Positions 36,379 to 45,514 are shown, numbered from the stretch's first letter. The stretch: 64,000 nucleotides of DNA from Lachnocurva sp029100405 (GCA_046263755.1 JBJYZC010000013.1:1-64000), one strand, 5' to 3'. Numbers and translations are program-made. Notes: generated from the sequence alone by a model not told the origin.

Positions 36379-37692
36379 ATGAAAACAATTGTTGCAAAAT
36401 TTGGCGGGACATCGCTTGCGGATGCGAATCAGTTTCGAAAGGTGAAGGAAATCATTGAAAGGGACAAGGCCCGCCGTTATATTGTGGTTTCCGCGCCCGG
36501 AAAGCGTTTTTCGGATGATATCAAGGTGACGGATCTTCTGATCAGATGCTATGAGAATGCCGTGAATCATCGGCCGGTTGGCGAAGTTCTGACTGAGGTC
36601 CGGGATCGGTTTTATGAGATCATCCGTGATCTTGGTTTACATTTCCCCATCGATGAGGAAATGGAGATCATACGTCGAAATCTGCAGAAGAAGCCGGAAC
36701 TGGACTATATGGCCAGCAGGGGAGAATATCTGAATGCGCAAATTATGGCGGAATATCTCGGATTCACTTTTGTGGACCCGGCCTGGTCGGTCTGCTTCTT
36801 TTCGGATGGTCAGCTGGATCCTGTCACGACGCAGAGGGCAATGGCTGCGGCCCTGCATCCTTTGGATCGGGCGGTGATCGCCGGATTTTATGGGGCGGAT
36901 GCAGATGGAAGGATCCATACTCTGTCCAGGGGCGGGTCCGATATTTCCGGAAGCCTCGTGGCTAAGGCTGTTAAGGCGGATCTCTATGAAAATTGGACGG
37001 ATGTTTCAGGGCTCAAGGCTGCGGATCCGCGAATCGTTGCTGAGCCGCGGACCGTGGATTATCTGAGCTATCGGGAACTTCGGGCCTTGTCTTATATGGG
37101 GGCTTCGGTTCTTCATACGGATGCTGTTCTGCCGGCTTCGGAGCTTTCGATTCCCATCAATATTCGGAATACGAATGCGCCGGAAGACAGCGGGACCATG
37201 ATTGTCCGGCATTTTCCTTCGTCTATGCAGAAGTATCCTGTGGTCGGGGTGGCCGGACGCCCGGGTATGACAGTTCTCCAGGTGGAGAAAGTCATGGTGA
37301 GTGACGGGGCCGGTTTCAGTGCCATTCTTCTGGATCTCTTGAAGAAACGGGATCTGCCTTTCGAGCAGTGTCTGACCGGTATTGATACGGTGACTCTGAT
37401 CATTCGGTCTGACCTTCTCACATCCTGTAAGGAGGAACTGCTTTCGGAGATCCGAGAAACCCTGCATCCCGATTATCTAGGTGTCTTTGAGCATCTGTCG
37501 GTGATTGCCGTTGTCGGTGAGAAGGATCCCGGATCGATTGCCAATGTCAAGGTCTTGAATTCCCTTGCCCGTGCCGGGATTGAGATTGATACAATCAATC
37601 AGGGAGCAGGGAAACTGAACCTCTTGATCGGTGTGCCGGAAGACCGCTACGAAGATGCAATCCGGGCCATCTATGGGGCGATAGAATCTTGA
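36379..37692 (+). CDS. lysC: Aspartate kinase
   Basis: A 437-residue aspartokinase, the first step toward lysine, threonine, methionine and diaminopimelate. The kinase domain begins VAKFGGTSLADANQF and includes SRGGSDISGSLVAKAV. Two ACT domains occupy about residues 290-437 and would bind lysine or threonine. It begins ATG 36379 after AAAGAGAG. It stands alone and no lysine riboswitch motif is visible in the 5' region, which holds two small hairpins (TCTTCTGCC/GGCAGAAGA at about 36312-36337). Confidence 0.93.
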   Translation: MKTIVAKFGGTSLADANQFRKVKEIIERDKARRYIVVSAPGKRFSDDIKVTDLLIRCYENAVNHRPVGEVLTEVRDRFYEIIRDLGLHFPIDEEMEIIRRNLQKKPELDYMASRGEYLNAQIMAEYLGFTFVDPAWSVCFFSDGQLDPVTTQRAMAAALHPLDRAVIAGFYGADADGRIHTLSRGGSDISGSLVAKAVKADLYENWTDVSGLKAADPRIVAEPRTVDYLSYRELRALSYMGASVLHTDAVLPASELSIPINIRNTNAPEDSGTMIVRHFPSSMQKYPVVGVAGRPGMTVLQVEKVMVSDGAGFSAILLDLLKKRDLPFEQCLTGIDTVTLIIRSDLLTSCKEELLSEIRETLHPDYLGVFEHLSVIAVVGEKDPGSIANVKVLNSLARAGIEIDTINQGAGKLNLLIGVPEDRYEDAIRAIYGAIES

Positions 37693-37897
37693 TGGGGGAT
37701 AGATAAGAGGACGGCAATCTGCTTTCTTGAGCGATCATTTATTTGCTTTTTCATGGAAAAGAAAAAAGATTCTGGGGCGGAAAGATTCTGGAGCGGATAT
37801 CGAGATGATCATAAGGATGGATCCATTTTTGACATGGGCTGACGGCACAGAAGTTGTGCACTCGGAAAGGTTGGATCCAAGTGCCATTCGAGACATA

Positions 37898-38222
37898 TTC
37901 GATATACAAAATCTTTTTTAAATGATGCGCCTTTCCATGGCGAAAAGCACCCTTTCAGAGGGCGAATATTCGATATATAGAATCTTTTTTAAATGATGCG
38001 CCTTTCCATGGCGAAAAGCACCCTTTCAGAGGGCAAATATTCGATATACAAAATCTTTTTGAAATCATGCTATAAAAACACACTAAAAACACGCATGGTT
38101 TGAAAAAGATTTGATATATCGAACAACCAGGCCAAATTCTAGCCACCGAAACACTAAAAACACGCATGGTTTTAAAAAGATTCTATATATCGAATAAACA
38201 GGCCAAATCCAGGTTGCTTGGA
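37898..38222. repeat. Inverted array of 71-bp repeats (dispersed family, locus A)
   Basis: Two full direct units (37898-37968, 37969-38039) and a partial third (38040-38070) start TTCGATATAYARAATCTTTT. Two units in opposite orientation (38081-38151, 38152-38222) carry AAAAAGATT.TATATATCGAA, with the same 71-bp period. Arms 38040-38070 and 38093-38123 pair to form a ~31-bp imperfect hairpin. A related array lies at 44132-44360. Confidence 0.92.
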
Positions 38223-38370
38223 AAGAAACCGCACATCAGACATGGTCGTTTCTGATATCTGCAAGTATCATAATAGAGATCAGTTTTAGAATCTGTCCGG
38301 TACGACGGCAAAGAAAAAGTATTTTCCACTTGCATGTCGCTGTAAGATGGTTTAAACTAATGTCCGGTGG

Positions 38371-38388
38371 TTAGATTTATCTATCTAA
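38371..38388. promoter_or_regulatory. Candidate metalloregulator operator upstream of feoA
   Basis: TTAGAT-TTATCT-ATCTAA is an interrupted palindrome about 100 bases before the first feoA. The feo cluster ends with a DtxR/MntR-type regulator gene, whose family binds palindromes of this size. AATTAGATACAT upstream of that gene (about 42331) shares TTAGAT. The assignment is by position and symmetry only. Confidence 0.35.
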
Positions 38389-38485
38389 GCTTACAAAAGG
38401 ATAACCATCAGAAGAAATATGTAAATACTAACTGCATCATCTTATGGTGTAAGTAACAGAAGTGACTAGAAAGAAGGAAATGATA

Positions 38486-38707
38486 ATGCTGCCTCTTTCC
38501 ATGGCGAAAGCCGGAGAAAAATGTATGGTTGCCCGAATCGGCGGAAGTCCGGATGTGAAGAAACACCTGGAAGATCTGGGATTTGTTGTCGGCAGTGAGA
38601 TTCAGATCGTTTCAACACCTGGGAATGGAAATATGATTGCCAAGGTAAAGGACGCCAGACTAGCCCTTACAAAAGAAATGACGAAAAGAATCATGGTAAC
38701 GATGTAG
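38486..38707 (+). CDS. feoA: FeoA domain protein, first copy
   Basis: A 73-residue SH3-like FeoA protein (MLPLSMAKAGEKCMVARIGG...HLEDLGFVVGSEIQIV). FeoA assists the FeoB ferrous iron transporter. AAGAAGGA precedes ATG 38486 by seven bases. Two upstream in-frame starts (38462 GTG, 38480 ATG) are less well placed. A second, diverged feoA follows after 262 AT-rich bases, so each copy could have its own signals. Confidence 0.9.
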   Translation: MLPLSMAKAGEKCMVARIGGSPDVKKHLEDLGFVVGSEIQIVSTPGNGNMIAKVKDARLALTKEMTKRIMVTM

Positions 38708-38969
38708 AGATTCCTATATATTATTATAATTCTTTATTTTTTTGTCATAGGTTAGATATATATAACAAAAGTTCAATTACATTACACTAAACTATATTGC
38801 TTAAAATATATTTTAACAACAAAAAAGAGAGAAAAGATCACAAATTTCCATATAACAAAAGAGATACCGGAACAACATATCAAAGAAAACATATAAAAGA
38901 TACTCATAAAGGCTGTTACTCCGGTGATTTGCCGGCGTTCAGAATATATCGATAGCGAGGAGAAAAAGC

Positions 38970-39191
38970 ATGAAAACATTAAGAGATGTGCAAATTGGTG
39001 AGACTTCCACTGTGGTGAAAATCCATGGCAGCGGTGCTTTGAAGCGCCGGATCATGGACATGGGCATCACGAAGGGAACAGAAATTTCGGTCCGAAAGGT
39101 GGCTCCGCTTGGGGATCCCATTGAGGTGACCGTTCGGGGCTACGAGCTTTCGATACGAAAAGATGATGCGGATATTTTGGAGATGGCCTAA
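38970..39191 (+). CDS. feoA: FeoA domain protein, second copy
   Basis: A 73-residue FeoA (TLRDVQIGETSTVVKIHGSGALKRRIMDMGITKGTEISVRKVAPLGDPIEV), closer to the classical family than the first copy. GCGAGGAGAAAAAGC precedes ATG 38970. feoB starts 52 bases later. Paired feoA genes before feoB are frequent in Clostridia and may form a complex with it. Confidence 0.93.
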   Translation: MKTLRDVQIGETSTVVKIHGSGALKRRIMDMGITKGTEISVRKVAPLGDPIEVTVRGYELSIRKDDADILEMA

Positions 39192-39243
39192 ATTTCATCA
39201 GAAATTATAAACTTAGGAGATGTTAGAAGAGAGGTAGGCAGAT

Positions 39244-41379
39244 ATGGCAATGAAAATTGCACTGGCGGGAAATCCGAATTGCGGTAAAACGACCCTTTTC
39301 AATGATCTGACAGGGAGCACCCAATATGTCGGTAACTGGCCCGGCGTTACGGTAGAGAAGAAGGAAGGACGCCTGATCGGACACAAGGATGTCATTATTC
39401 AGGACCTTCCGGGGATCTATTCCCTGAGCCCGTATACCCTGGAGGAGGTCGTCTCCCGGAATTATCTCGTCAATGAAAAACCGGATGTGATTCTGAATAT
39501 CGTTGATGCGACCAATATCGAGAGAAATCTCTATCTGACCACACAGCTGGTGGAGATCGGTATACCGGTTGTGCTGGCCTTCAATATGATGGATCTGGTT
39601 AAGAAAAAGGGCGACAAGATCGATACGAAGAAGCTGGGACAGGAATTGGGCTGCGAGACCATCGAAATCAGCGCCCTGCATTCTGAGAATACCAGAAAGG
39701 CAGCGGAGCTTGCCATTCAATATGCAGATAAGAAAAAGAAAGACCTGCCCCATGTATTTACCGGAAGCGTTGAACATGCTCTGGCTCATATCGAAGAGTC
39801 GATCGAAAATCTGGTGCCAAAGGAACAGCTTCGCTGGTACGCGGTCAAACTTTTTGAAAGAGATCAGAAGGCAACGGAAAATCTGCAGCTTTCAGAGGAT
39901 TTATTAAAGCATATCGATTCGCATATCAAAGATTGCGAAGAGGAAATGGATGATGATGCAGAAAGCATTATCACAAATCAGCGCTATACTTATATCCAGA
40001 AGCTGGTTTCCGATTCCGTGAAGAAGGCCGGCGTGAAAGGCGAACTGACAACATCGGATAAGATCGATCGGATTGTTACCAATCGTTTTCTGGCCCTTCC
40101 GATCTTTGCCTTGATCATGTGGGGCGTCTATTATGTATCCGTGACGACGATCGGATCTCAACTTACGGACTGGACGAATGACGTTTTCTTTGGAACCTGG
40201 ATCACCAATGGGGCAAGAGCAGGACTGGAGGCAGTCGGTGCATCCGCTCCGGTCATCAGTTTGCTTGTGGATGGTGTCATAAACGGTGTCGGTACTGTCC
40301 TTGGCTTTGTTCCGCAGATGATCATCCTTTTCCTCTGTCTGTCTATTCTGGAGGATTCAGGTTATATGGCGCGTGTTGCCTTCATCATGGACCGGATCTT
40401 CCGAAAATTCGGTCTCTCCGGAAAGTCCTTCATTCCCATGCTGATTGGCACCGGCTGCGGTGTTCCGGCAATTATGGCTTCCCGTACGATAGAGAATGAA
40501 AAAGACCGTCGGATGACGATTCTCCTCTCCACTTTCATGCCTTGCGGAGCCAAGATGGAAATTGTTGCCATGATGACCATGGTATGCTTTCCCGGCAGTA
40601 TCTTTGTTGCACCTGGCATGTATTTCCTGGGTCTCGGTATTGTCGTTTTGTCCGGTATTGCTTTAAAGAAGACCAAATACTTCTCCGGAGATCCGGCGCC
40701 CTTCGTTATGGAGCTTCCTGCTTATCACGTTCCAACGGTAAAAGGTGTTCTGATCCATGTCTGGGAGAGGACCAAAGCCTTCATGATCAAGGCAGGCACC
40801 ATTATTTTTGCAATGTGTATCGTGATATGGCTTCTTATGCACTTCGGCCCGAGTGGTTTCCTTGCGGAAGATATTGATCACTCTTTTCTCCGCTATATCG
40901 GCGAAGGCCTGGCCTGGATCTTCAAACCGCTTGGCTTCGGAACCTGGCAGGGTGCTGTTGCATCGGTTTCTGCGGAAGTTGCCAAGGAGCAGGCAACCGC
41001 TACCCTTGGAATCCTTGCCCATGCAGCAAGTGACAGCAGCAAAGATGTTGCAACTGCAATCAATCATCTCTTTGGAGGAAGCAAGCTGGTTGGTATGAGT
41101 TTCCTTCTCTTCAATATTTTCGACGCGCCCTGCATGGTTGCCATTGCAACCGCCTTCCGTGAGCAGGGCAGCAAGAAATGGGGCTGGATCACTTTCGGCT
41201 ATCAGATGTTGATGGGTTACTGCCTGTCCCTGTGTGTCTTCCAGATCGGCTCTCTGGTCAGCGGAGCCTTTACGGTCGGAACTGTAGTTGCGATTGCACT
41301 TATGGTCATTGCTGCTTACTTCATCTGCCGGCCCAACCCTTATAAAAAGTCTGCTGTCGGCCGTTTCAGTGAGGCTTGA
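39244..41379 (+). CDS. feoB: Ferrous iron transporter FeoB
   Basis: A 711-residue membrane iron transporter. The N-terminal G domain shows GNPNCGKTTLFNDLTG, the TVEKKEG switch, DLPGIYSLSPYT, NMMD and a GDI region to about residue 260. Two Gate domains follow, with GTGCGVPAIMASRTI and FMPCGAKMEIVAMM, within about 8-10 membrane helices. It imports Fe(II) under anoxic conditions. AGAAGAGAGGTAGGCAGAT precedes ATG 39244. A hairpin terminator follows 90 bases after its stop. Confidence 0.97.
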   Translation: MAMKIALAGNPNCGKTTLFNDLTGSTQYVGNWPGVTVEKKEGRLIGHKDVIIQDLPGIYSLSPYTLEEVVSRNYLVNEKPDVILNIVDATNIERNLYLTTQLVEIGIPVVLAFNMMDLVKKKGDKIDTKKLGQELGCETIEISALHSENTRKAAELAIQYADKKKKDLPHVFTGSVEHALAHIEESIENLVPKEQLRWYAVKLFERDQKATENLQLSEDLLKHIDSHIKDCEEEMDDDAESIITNQRYTYIQKLVSDSVKKAGVKGELTTSDKIDRIVTNRFLALPIFALIMWGVYYVSVTTIGSQLTDWTNDVFFGTWITNGARAGLEAVGASAPVISLLVDGVINGVGTVLGFVPQMIILFLCLSILEDSGYMARVAFIMDRIFRKFGLSGKSFIPMLIGTGCGVPAIMASRTIENEKDRRMTILLSTFMPCGAKMEIVAMMTMVCFPGSIFVAPGMYFLGLGIVVLSGIALKKTKYFSGDPAPFVMELPAYHVPTVKGVLIHVWERTKAFMIKAGTIIFAMCIVIWLLMHFGPSGFLAEDIDHSFLRYIGEGLAWIFKPLGFGTWQGAVASVSAEVAKEQATATLGILAHAASDSSKDVATAINHLFGGSKLVGMSFLLFNIFDAPCMVAIATAFREQGSKKWGWITFGYQMLMGYCLSLCVFQIGSLVSGAFTVGTVVAIALMVIAAYFICRPNPYKKSAVGRFSEA

Positions 41380-41467
41380 GTACAATTATGAAGGGTGGAA
41401 GTGTCAACGGCTGAGCCCTTTCGAACGTATTGGGCTGAGCTTATTTTGGGGCAAGTGAAATCAGAAA

Positions 41468-41528
41468 CGAAATCAGCGGATTCATCTTCCGGAATTTGAA
41501 GGAAAATGAGATCTGCTGATTCGTTTTT
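41468..41528 (+). terminator. Terminator after feoB
   Basis: CGAAATCAGCGGAT (about 41468-41481) pairs with ATCTGCTGATTCG (41511-41523) across a ~30-base loop and is followed by TTTTT. It separates feoB from the HMA gene. Confidence 0.65.
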
Positions 41529-41560
41529 GATAAAATGTAGACCAAAGAAAGGAAATTGCT

Positions 41561-41812
41561 ATGTACAAAACAGTTGTAAAGATCGAAGGTATGGCCTGTG
41601 GAATGTGCGAATCCCATATCAATGATGCCATTCGAAAAAACTTTTCGAATGCGAAGAAAGTGACATCTTCCCACAGAAAGGGAGAGGCAAGTTTTCTTAC
41701 GGAAGATGCTGTTGATGCAGATCGAATGAAAGCGGTCATTGAGGATACCGGTTATCATTTTAAAGGAATTCAGTCCGAACCCTATGTGAAAAAGGGACTT
41801 TTTAGGAGATGA
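41561..41812 (+). CDS. Heavy-metal-associated (HMA) domain protein
   Basis: An 83-residue single-domain protein with the metal motif GMACGMC (GMxCxxC) in a ferredoxin-like HMA fold (VVKIEGMACGMCESHINDAIRKNF). Such proteins bind Cu(I), Zn or related ions; here it sits between feoB and a metalloregulator gene. AAAGGAAATTGCT precedes ATG 41561. The metal is unknown; copper chaperone activity is possible but the context is iron. Confidence 0.88.
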   Translation: MYKTVVKIEGMACGMCESHINDAIRKNFSNAKKVTSSHRKGEASFLTEDAVDADRMKAVIEDTGYHFKGIQSEPYVKKGLFRR

Positions 41813-41881
41813 TCCTTGTTCCGGTAAAATGGAATTGTACTATTTGAAAAACATTCGATTAATGGACGAGCCAGACGGAAG

Positions 41882-42289
41882 TTAGAAATTCATATTTTCC
41901 AGCTTATCACTTAAAACCAGGGATTTCAGGGCCTGGAAGGATTCTTCAGAGAGATCATGCTCCACCTTACAGGCATCTGTCTGGGCCTGGTCTGCATTTA
42001 CTCCAAGGGAAGTGAGAAGCTGTGTCAGGATCTGATGACGGTCCAGGGTGCGTTCGGCAATGGCTCTTCCCTCTTCGGTCAGGACCAGCATACCGGCGTG
42101 GTCGGTTGTGATGTAATTCTTTTCCTTCAGACGCTTCGTCGTATAGGTGACGCTGGGCTTGGACACCTCGAGAAGGTCTGCAACATCAATCGAACGGACA
42201 TAGCCTTGCTTCTGGAAAATCTCAAGAATTGCTTCCAGGTAATCTTCCGTTGTTTTCTGGGTCCCATTATTTTCATCAGTTCTTCTCAT
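41882..42289 (-). CDS. DtxR/MntR-family metal-dependent regulator
   Basis: A 135-residue repressor. An N-terminal winged helix (TTEDYLEAILEIFQKQGYVRSIDVADLLEVSKPSVTYTTKRLKEKNYI) is followed by a helical dimerisation and metal domain (ERTLDRHQILTQLLTSLGV...CKVEHDLSEE). Length without an SH3 domain suits the MntR-like branch. It is convergent with the HMA gene and next to feo, so iron-controlled repression of feo is plausible. An AT-rich stretch with TTAGAT lies before its start. Confidence 0.92.
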   Translation of the reverse strand: MRRTDENNGTQKTTEDYLEAILEIFQKQGYVRSIDVADLLEVSKPSVTYTTKRLKEKNYITTDHAGMLVLTEEGRAIAERTLDRHQILTQLLTSLGVNADQAQTDACKVEHDLSEESFQALKSLVLSDKLENMNF

Positions 42290-42645
42290 ATCAATATCAT
42301 ATCCCTTCTCAAGTTGATTTTTTAATTAAAATTAGATACATATTACCACAGTATAGGATAATTGTGAAGTGGGGGTCTTGCGAAAGACCTTGTAAAGGAA
42401 CAGTTGATGGTCTTTCACATGAGGACCTCTTGTTTGGTAGGGTATTTCTTTTATCCAAAATCTTCGTAGAAAACCCCTACCTCTAAGCGAAGTGTAGGTA
42501 GGGGATGAATACGTTTGTTCACAAAATATTAAAGGTAACAGATTTTGCTAACATTTTACTGTGTGCTTATACTTTTGGTAAAATACACGCTATAATGTAT
42601 ATACAGGAAATCCTATTTCCGAGTCTTTAGAAAGGAGAAAACTGT

Positions 42646-43896
42646 ATGTATCTTACCGTCAAACAACAAGTAAAACACTTATCCAAGGAAGATTATCTTA
42701 CTATCAAGGAGCTTTGCCATACGGCGAAGAATCTTGCCAATGAAGCTATGTATAATGTACGCCAGTATTATTTTACAGAAGGCGAGTTTCTTAAATACGA
42801 AAAGAATTATACTCTTCTAAAGAACAGCCCTAATTACAAAGCGTTAAACTCTAATATGGCACAGCAAATTCTTAAAGAAGTCGATGGTTCTTTTAAGTCA
42901 TTCTTTGGCTTGCTGAAACTGGCAAAGCAGGGGAAATACGCTTTCAAGGACTGCAAATTACCACATTATCTTCCTAAAGATGGATACACAACACTTGTTA
43001 TAGGTTTTGTGAGACTTAATGGAAATAAACTGATCCTTCCGTTTTCTAACGGCTTCAAAAAAACACATAAAGCTGTCGAGATAACAATACCGCCCATACT
43101 GCTTGATAAAAAGGTTAAGGAAATCCGCATCATACCTAAAGCAAAAGCAAGGTTCTTTGAAATTCAGTACATCTATGAAGCTGAATGTGTTCAAAGGAAT
43201 CTTAACACAAACAACGCACTTGCACTTGATTTAGGCGTGAACAATCTTGTAACCGCAGTTTCAAATATAGGCAAATCGTTCATCATAGACGGAAGAAGGC
43301 TTAAATCCATCAATCAATGGTTTAACAAAGAAAATGCTCGTTTGCAGTCTATAAAGGACAAACAGCACATTGGTAAAGGAACTACTAACAGACAAAAGGC
43401 GATTGCGAGAGACCGCAACAATAAAGTCAATGATTACATGAACAAGACTGCCCGCAAGATTATTAACTACTGTGTATCCCATGATATAGGCACACTGGTT
43501 GTCGGATACAATGTCACATTCCAGAAGAACACCAATATGAGCAAACAGAATAATCAGAACTTCGTCAATATTCCGTATGGACAACTTCGCAGTAAACTTG
43601 AATATCTCTGCGAACTGAATGGCATCACATTTGTAAAGCAGGAAGAATCCTATACATCCAAAGCGTCTTTCTGGGATAAGGACGACATTCCCGTTTACAA
43701 TGCTGACAACCCAAAAGAATATCAGTTCAGCGGCAGAAGAGTGCATCGCGGATTTTACAAAACGTCAACTGGAAAAACATTAAACGCGGACGTCAACGGT
43801 GCGCTGAATATTATGCGTAAAAGTAACGTTGTGGATCTTGGTATCCTATACGCTAGAGGCGAAGTGGACACGCCTGTAAGAATAAGGATTGCCTAG
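42646..43896 (+). CDS. tnpB: TnpB nuclease with rearranged RuvC glutamate
   Basis: A 416-residue TnpB unlike the one at 26528-28078. RuvC-I Asp is in ALDLGVNNLVT and the last Asp in LNADVNGALNIMR. The usual RuvC-II E (VxxEDL) is replaced by LVVGYNVTFQKN, and a conserved-looking glutamate pair appears later in KQEESYTSKASFWD, the arrangement known for a subset of TnpB and Fanzor proteins. The CxxC zinc ribbon is also missing. AGAAAGGAGAAAACTGT precedes ATG 42646 and TATAAT at 42591 may be its -10 box. The frame is intact. Confidence 0.92.
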   Translation: MYLTVKQQVKHLSKEDYLTIKELCHTAKNLANEAMYNVRQYYFTEGEFLKYEKNYTLLKNSPNYKALNSNMAQQILKEVDGSFKSFFGLLKLAKQGKYAFKDCKLPHYLPKDGYTTLVIGFVRLNGNKLILPFSNGFKKTHKAVEITIPPILLDKKVKEIRIIPKAKARFFEIQYIYEAECVQRNLNTNNALALDLGVNNLVTAVSNIGKSFIIDGRRLKSINQWFNKENARLQSIKDKQHIGKGTTNRQKAIARDRNNKVNDYMNKTARKIINYCVSHDIGTLVVGYNVTFQKNTNMSKQNNQNFVNIPYGQLRSKLEYLCELNGITFVKQEESYTSKASFWDKDDIPVYNADNPKEYQFSGRRVHRGFYKTSTGKTLNADVNGALNIMRKSNVVDLGILYARGEVDTPVRIRIA

Positions 43897-44001
43897 CAAT
43901 AGGTGGAAACTTAAATATCAAACTTCTTAAATAAGAATAAGTGGATTTTTCCACCTATCTTTAGAAGCTCCGACCTCTAAGGCATTAGCCGTAGGTCGGA
44001 G
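43897..44001 (+). ncRNA. Presumed omegaRNA/right-end region of the tnpB-only element
   Basis: The 3' end of tnpB through the terminal hairpin at 43968-44001 is where TnpB guide RNAs come from in studied elements. By that rule the guide would start near 44002. Assigned by position and the hairpin only. Confidence 0.35.
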
Positions 44002-44131
44002 AGGTTCACATTTAATGCAATGAGCACAATAGCAAAGGTTGCATTTGACACATATCATACGATGATAGATTAGCAATCCATAGAAAACCACAGGTATTTC
44101 TTAAGGCTACGGAGTCGGATTCAGGGTGAAA

Positions 44132-44360
44132 AATCGATATATGAAATCTGTTGAGAATCATGCGCATTTCTTGTGGTCAGAAGGTCGGATATGGAGGGTG
44201 AAAATCGATATATGAAATCTTTTTGGAATGATGCGTGTTTTTTGATCAGATTTATAGCATGAATTTCAAAAGTTTTTCTATATCGATTTTCTGAGTTGAA
44301 AAAGGCTTTTTTTCGACAATTCATACGCATTATTTTGAAAAAATTTCATATATCGAATTT
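44132..44360. repeat. Inverted repeat array (dispersed family, locus B)
   Basis: Two forward copies (ATCGATATATGAAATCT... at about 44132 and 44213, 81 bp apart) and two reversed copies (...TTTCTATATCGATTTT ending about 44290 and ...TTTCATATATCGAATTT ending about 44360, 70 bp apart). The shared core with locus A is YCGATATAYRAAATCTTTTT..AATGATGCG. It fills most of the gap between the tnpB transposon and the SDR gene. Confidence 0.88.
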
Positions 44361-44381
44361 GAAAGCCGGATAGGAGGAAAT

Positions 44382-45320
44382 ATGCAGATCGTAAGGGAAA
44401 TATGGAATCATCTGACAAGCTTGTTCGGGACTCTGGTTCTCATTGCCGGAATCATAGGTTTGATCGTTGGATGGATAGAGAGAGTCTATCTAAGATCCGG
44501 TGAAAAAACAACAAAGACTGCAACAGAAACAAAGACTCTAAGCGAGGTGCAAAAAAGGCGTCTTGCCATTATTACCGGTGCGTCCAGTGGACTGGGCATG
44601 GCCTATGCAAAGGCGATTGATAAAGATCCGGAAAAATTCGAGGTCGATGAGATCTGGCTTGTTGCCCGGCGAAAGGACCGTCTGGAGGACTTGGCTTCTT
44701 TGCTTCATCTTCCGGTTCAAATCATACCTTTGGATCTGACTAGATCTGAGTCTATAGAAGTGCTGAAAAACAAGCTTTTGAAGGAGAAGGTGGATTCTGT
44801 TTCCCTCCTATTGAATTGCGCCGGTTTTGGAGCTTTCGGCTCTTCGGAAAAAGTTGGCTATCAGAAGGAGGGAAGGATGATCGATTTAAATGACCGGGCA
44901 GCCGCCCAGCTAACCAATATCGTGATCCCTTATCTTCATCCGGGAGCCAGGATCGGAGAAGTTTGCTCAGTTGCCGGCCTCCAGCCGATTCCTTTCTTCA
45001 ATGCCTATGCTGCATCCAAGGCTTTCCTTTACAGCTATAGCAGAGCCCTTCGGGTGGAACTTTTGAGGAAGAAAGTCAGTGTCACGGCCATCTGCCCTTA
45101 TTGGGTGAGGGATACAGGCTTCATCGGTACAGCAATGGATGAAAAATCCCACCATCTTCTTTTTACTTCTACGACAAAGCAGGTGGTCTCCCGTTCGCTT
45201 TCTTCTATCTATCGCCGTCATGCCATGTCAACGCCGGGATTCATTCCGACATTAGACCGCATTTTCTGTGGATTGATCCCGGACAATCTTCTTTCTTATA
45301 TCATGACGCGATTCTTATAA
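44382..45320 (+). CDS. Membrane-anchored short-chain dehydrogenase/reductase
   Basis: A 312-residue SDR. Residues ~13-32 (LFGTLVLIAGIIGLIVGWI) form a membrane helix, an unusual addition in front of the classical fold. The cofactor site is ITGASSGLGMAYA with ARRKDRLEDLA after it (Arg suggests NADP). NCAGFGAFG, the catalytic Ser in VCSVAG and YAASKAF (Tyr-x3-Lys) are intact. TAGGAGGAAAT precedes ATG 44382. Substrate unknown. It does not share an operon with the following AGCS gene (about 195-base gap). Confidence 0.9.
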   Translation: MQIVREIWNHLTSLFGTLVLIAGIIGLIVGWIERVYLRSGEKTTKTATETKTLSEVQKRRLAIITGASSGLGMAYAKAIDKDPEKFEVDEIWLVARRKDRLEDLASLLHLPVQIIPLDLTRSESIEVLKNKLLKEKVDSVSLLLNCAGFGAFGSSEKVGYQKEGRMIDLNDRAAAQLTNIVIPYLHPGARIGEVCSVAGLQPIPFFNAYAASKAFLYSYSRALRVELLRKKVSVTAICPYWVRDTGFIGTAMDEKSHHLLFTSTTKQVVSRSLSSIYRRHAMSTPGFIPTLDRIFCGLIPDNLLSYIMTRFL

Positions 45321-45514
45321 TGTTTCCCTTCCTTCTTTCCTATATGACGATGCGAGCCTTTTTACCAATACAGGCTGCCCATATCCAAACAAGATTCTTA
45401 TAATAACCGTCGATTTTCTGTCCTGTCATTTGTTATAATGGTTAAGATTTGGACCTTTATTTGTTGCAAAAAATTGCAAAGGGAATCTTGTTAGAGTACA
45501 GAAAGGTGGGGCGG

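Larger units (their letters stand above)
37693..38485. other. Repeat-filled intergenic region before feoA
   Basis: About 790 bases without a convincing gene. 37693-37897 is unique sequence, with a weak TTG-initiated 64-codon frame that runs into the first repeat. 37898-38222 is the 71-bp direct and inverted repeat array. 38223-38485 is unique and contains the TTAGAT/ATCTAA palindrome and presumably the feo promoter. Confidence 0.8.
42473..44001 (+). mobile_element. tnpB-only IS200/IS605-group transposon (IS1341-like)
   Basis: About 1.5 kb with a hairpin at each end and only tnpB inside. The left hairpin is ACCCCTACCTC...GTAGGTAGGGG (42473-42504). The right one is CTCCGACCTC...GTAGGTCGGAG (43968-44001). 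Both share the core CTACCTCTAAG or CGACCTCTAAG. No tnpA is present, so movement would need a TnpA supplied elsewhere. It is more AT-rich than its surroundings and lies next to the dispersed repeat locus B. Confidence 0.82.

Noticed and set aside
37727..37921. 64-codon frame after lysC
   Set aside because: TTG start without a convincing ribosome site, no recognisable family, and its end lies in the 71-bp repeat.
43897..44131. Gene between the tnpB transposon and repeat locus B
   Set aside because: Apart from the transposon right-end hairpin, no coding frame with start and ribosome site was found.
45321..45410. Further stop-spanning duplication after the SDR gene
   Set aside because: ATGACG/CGATTCTTATAAT-like pieces recur but too imperfectly to call a tandem copy.
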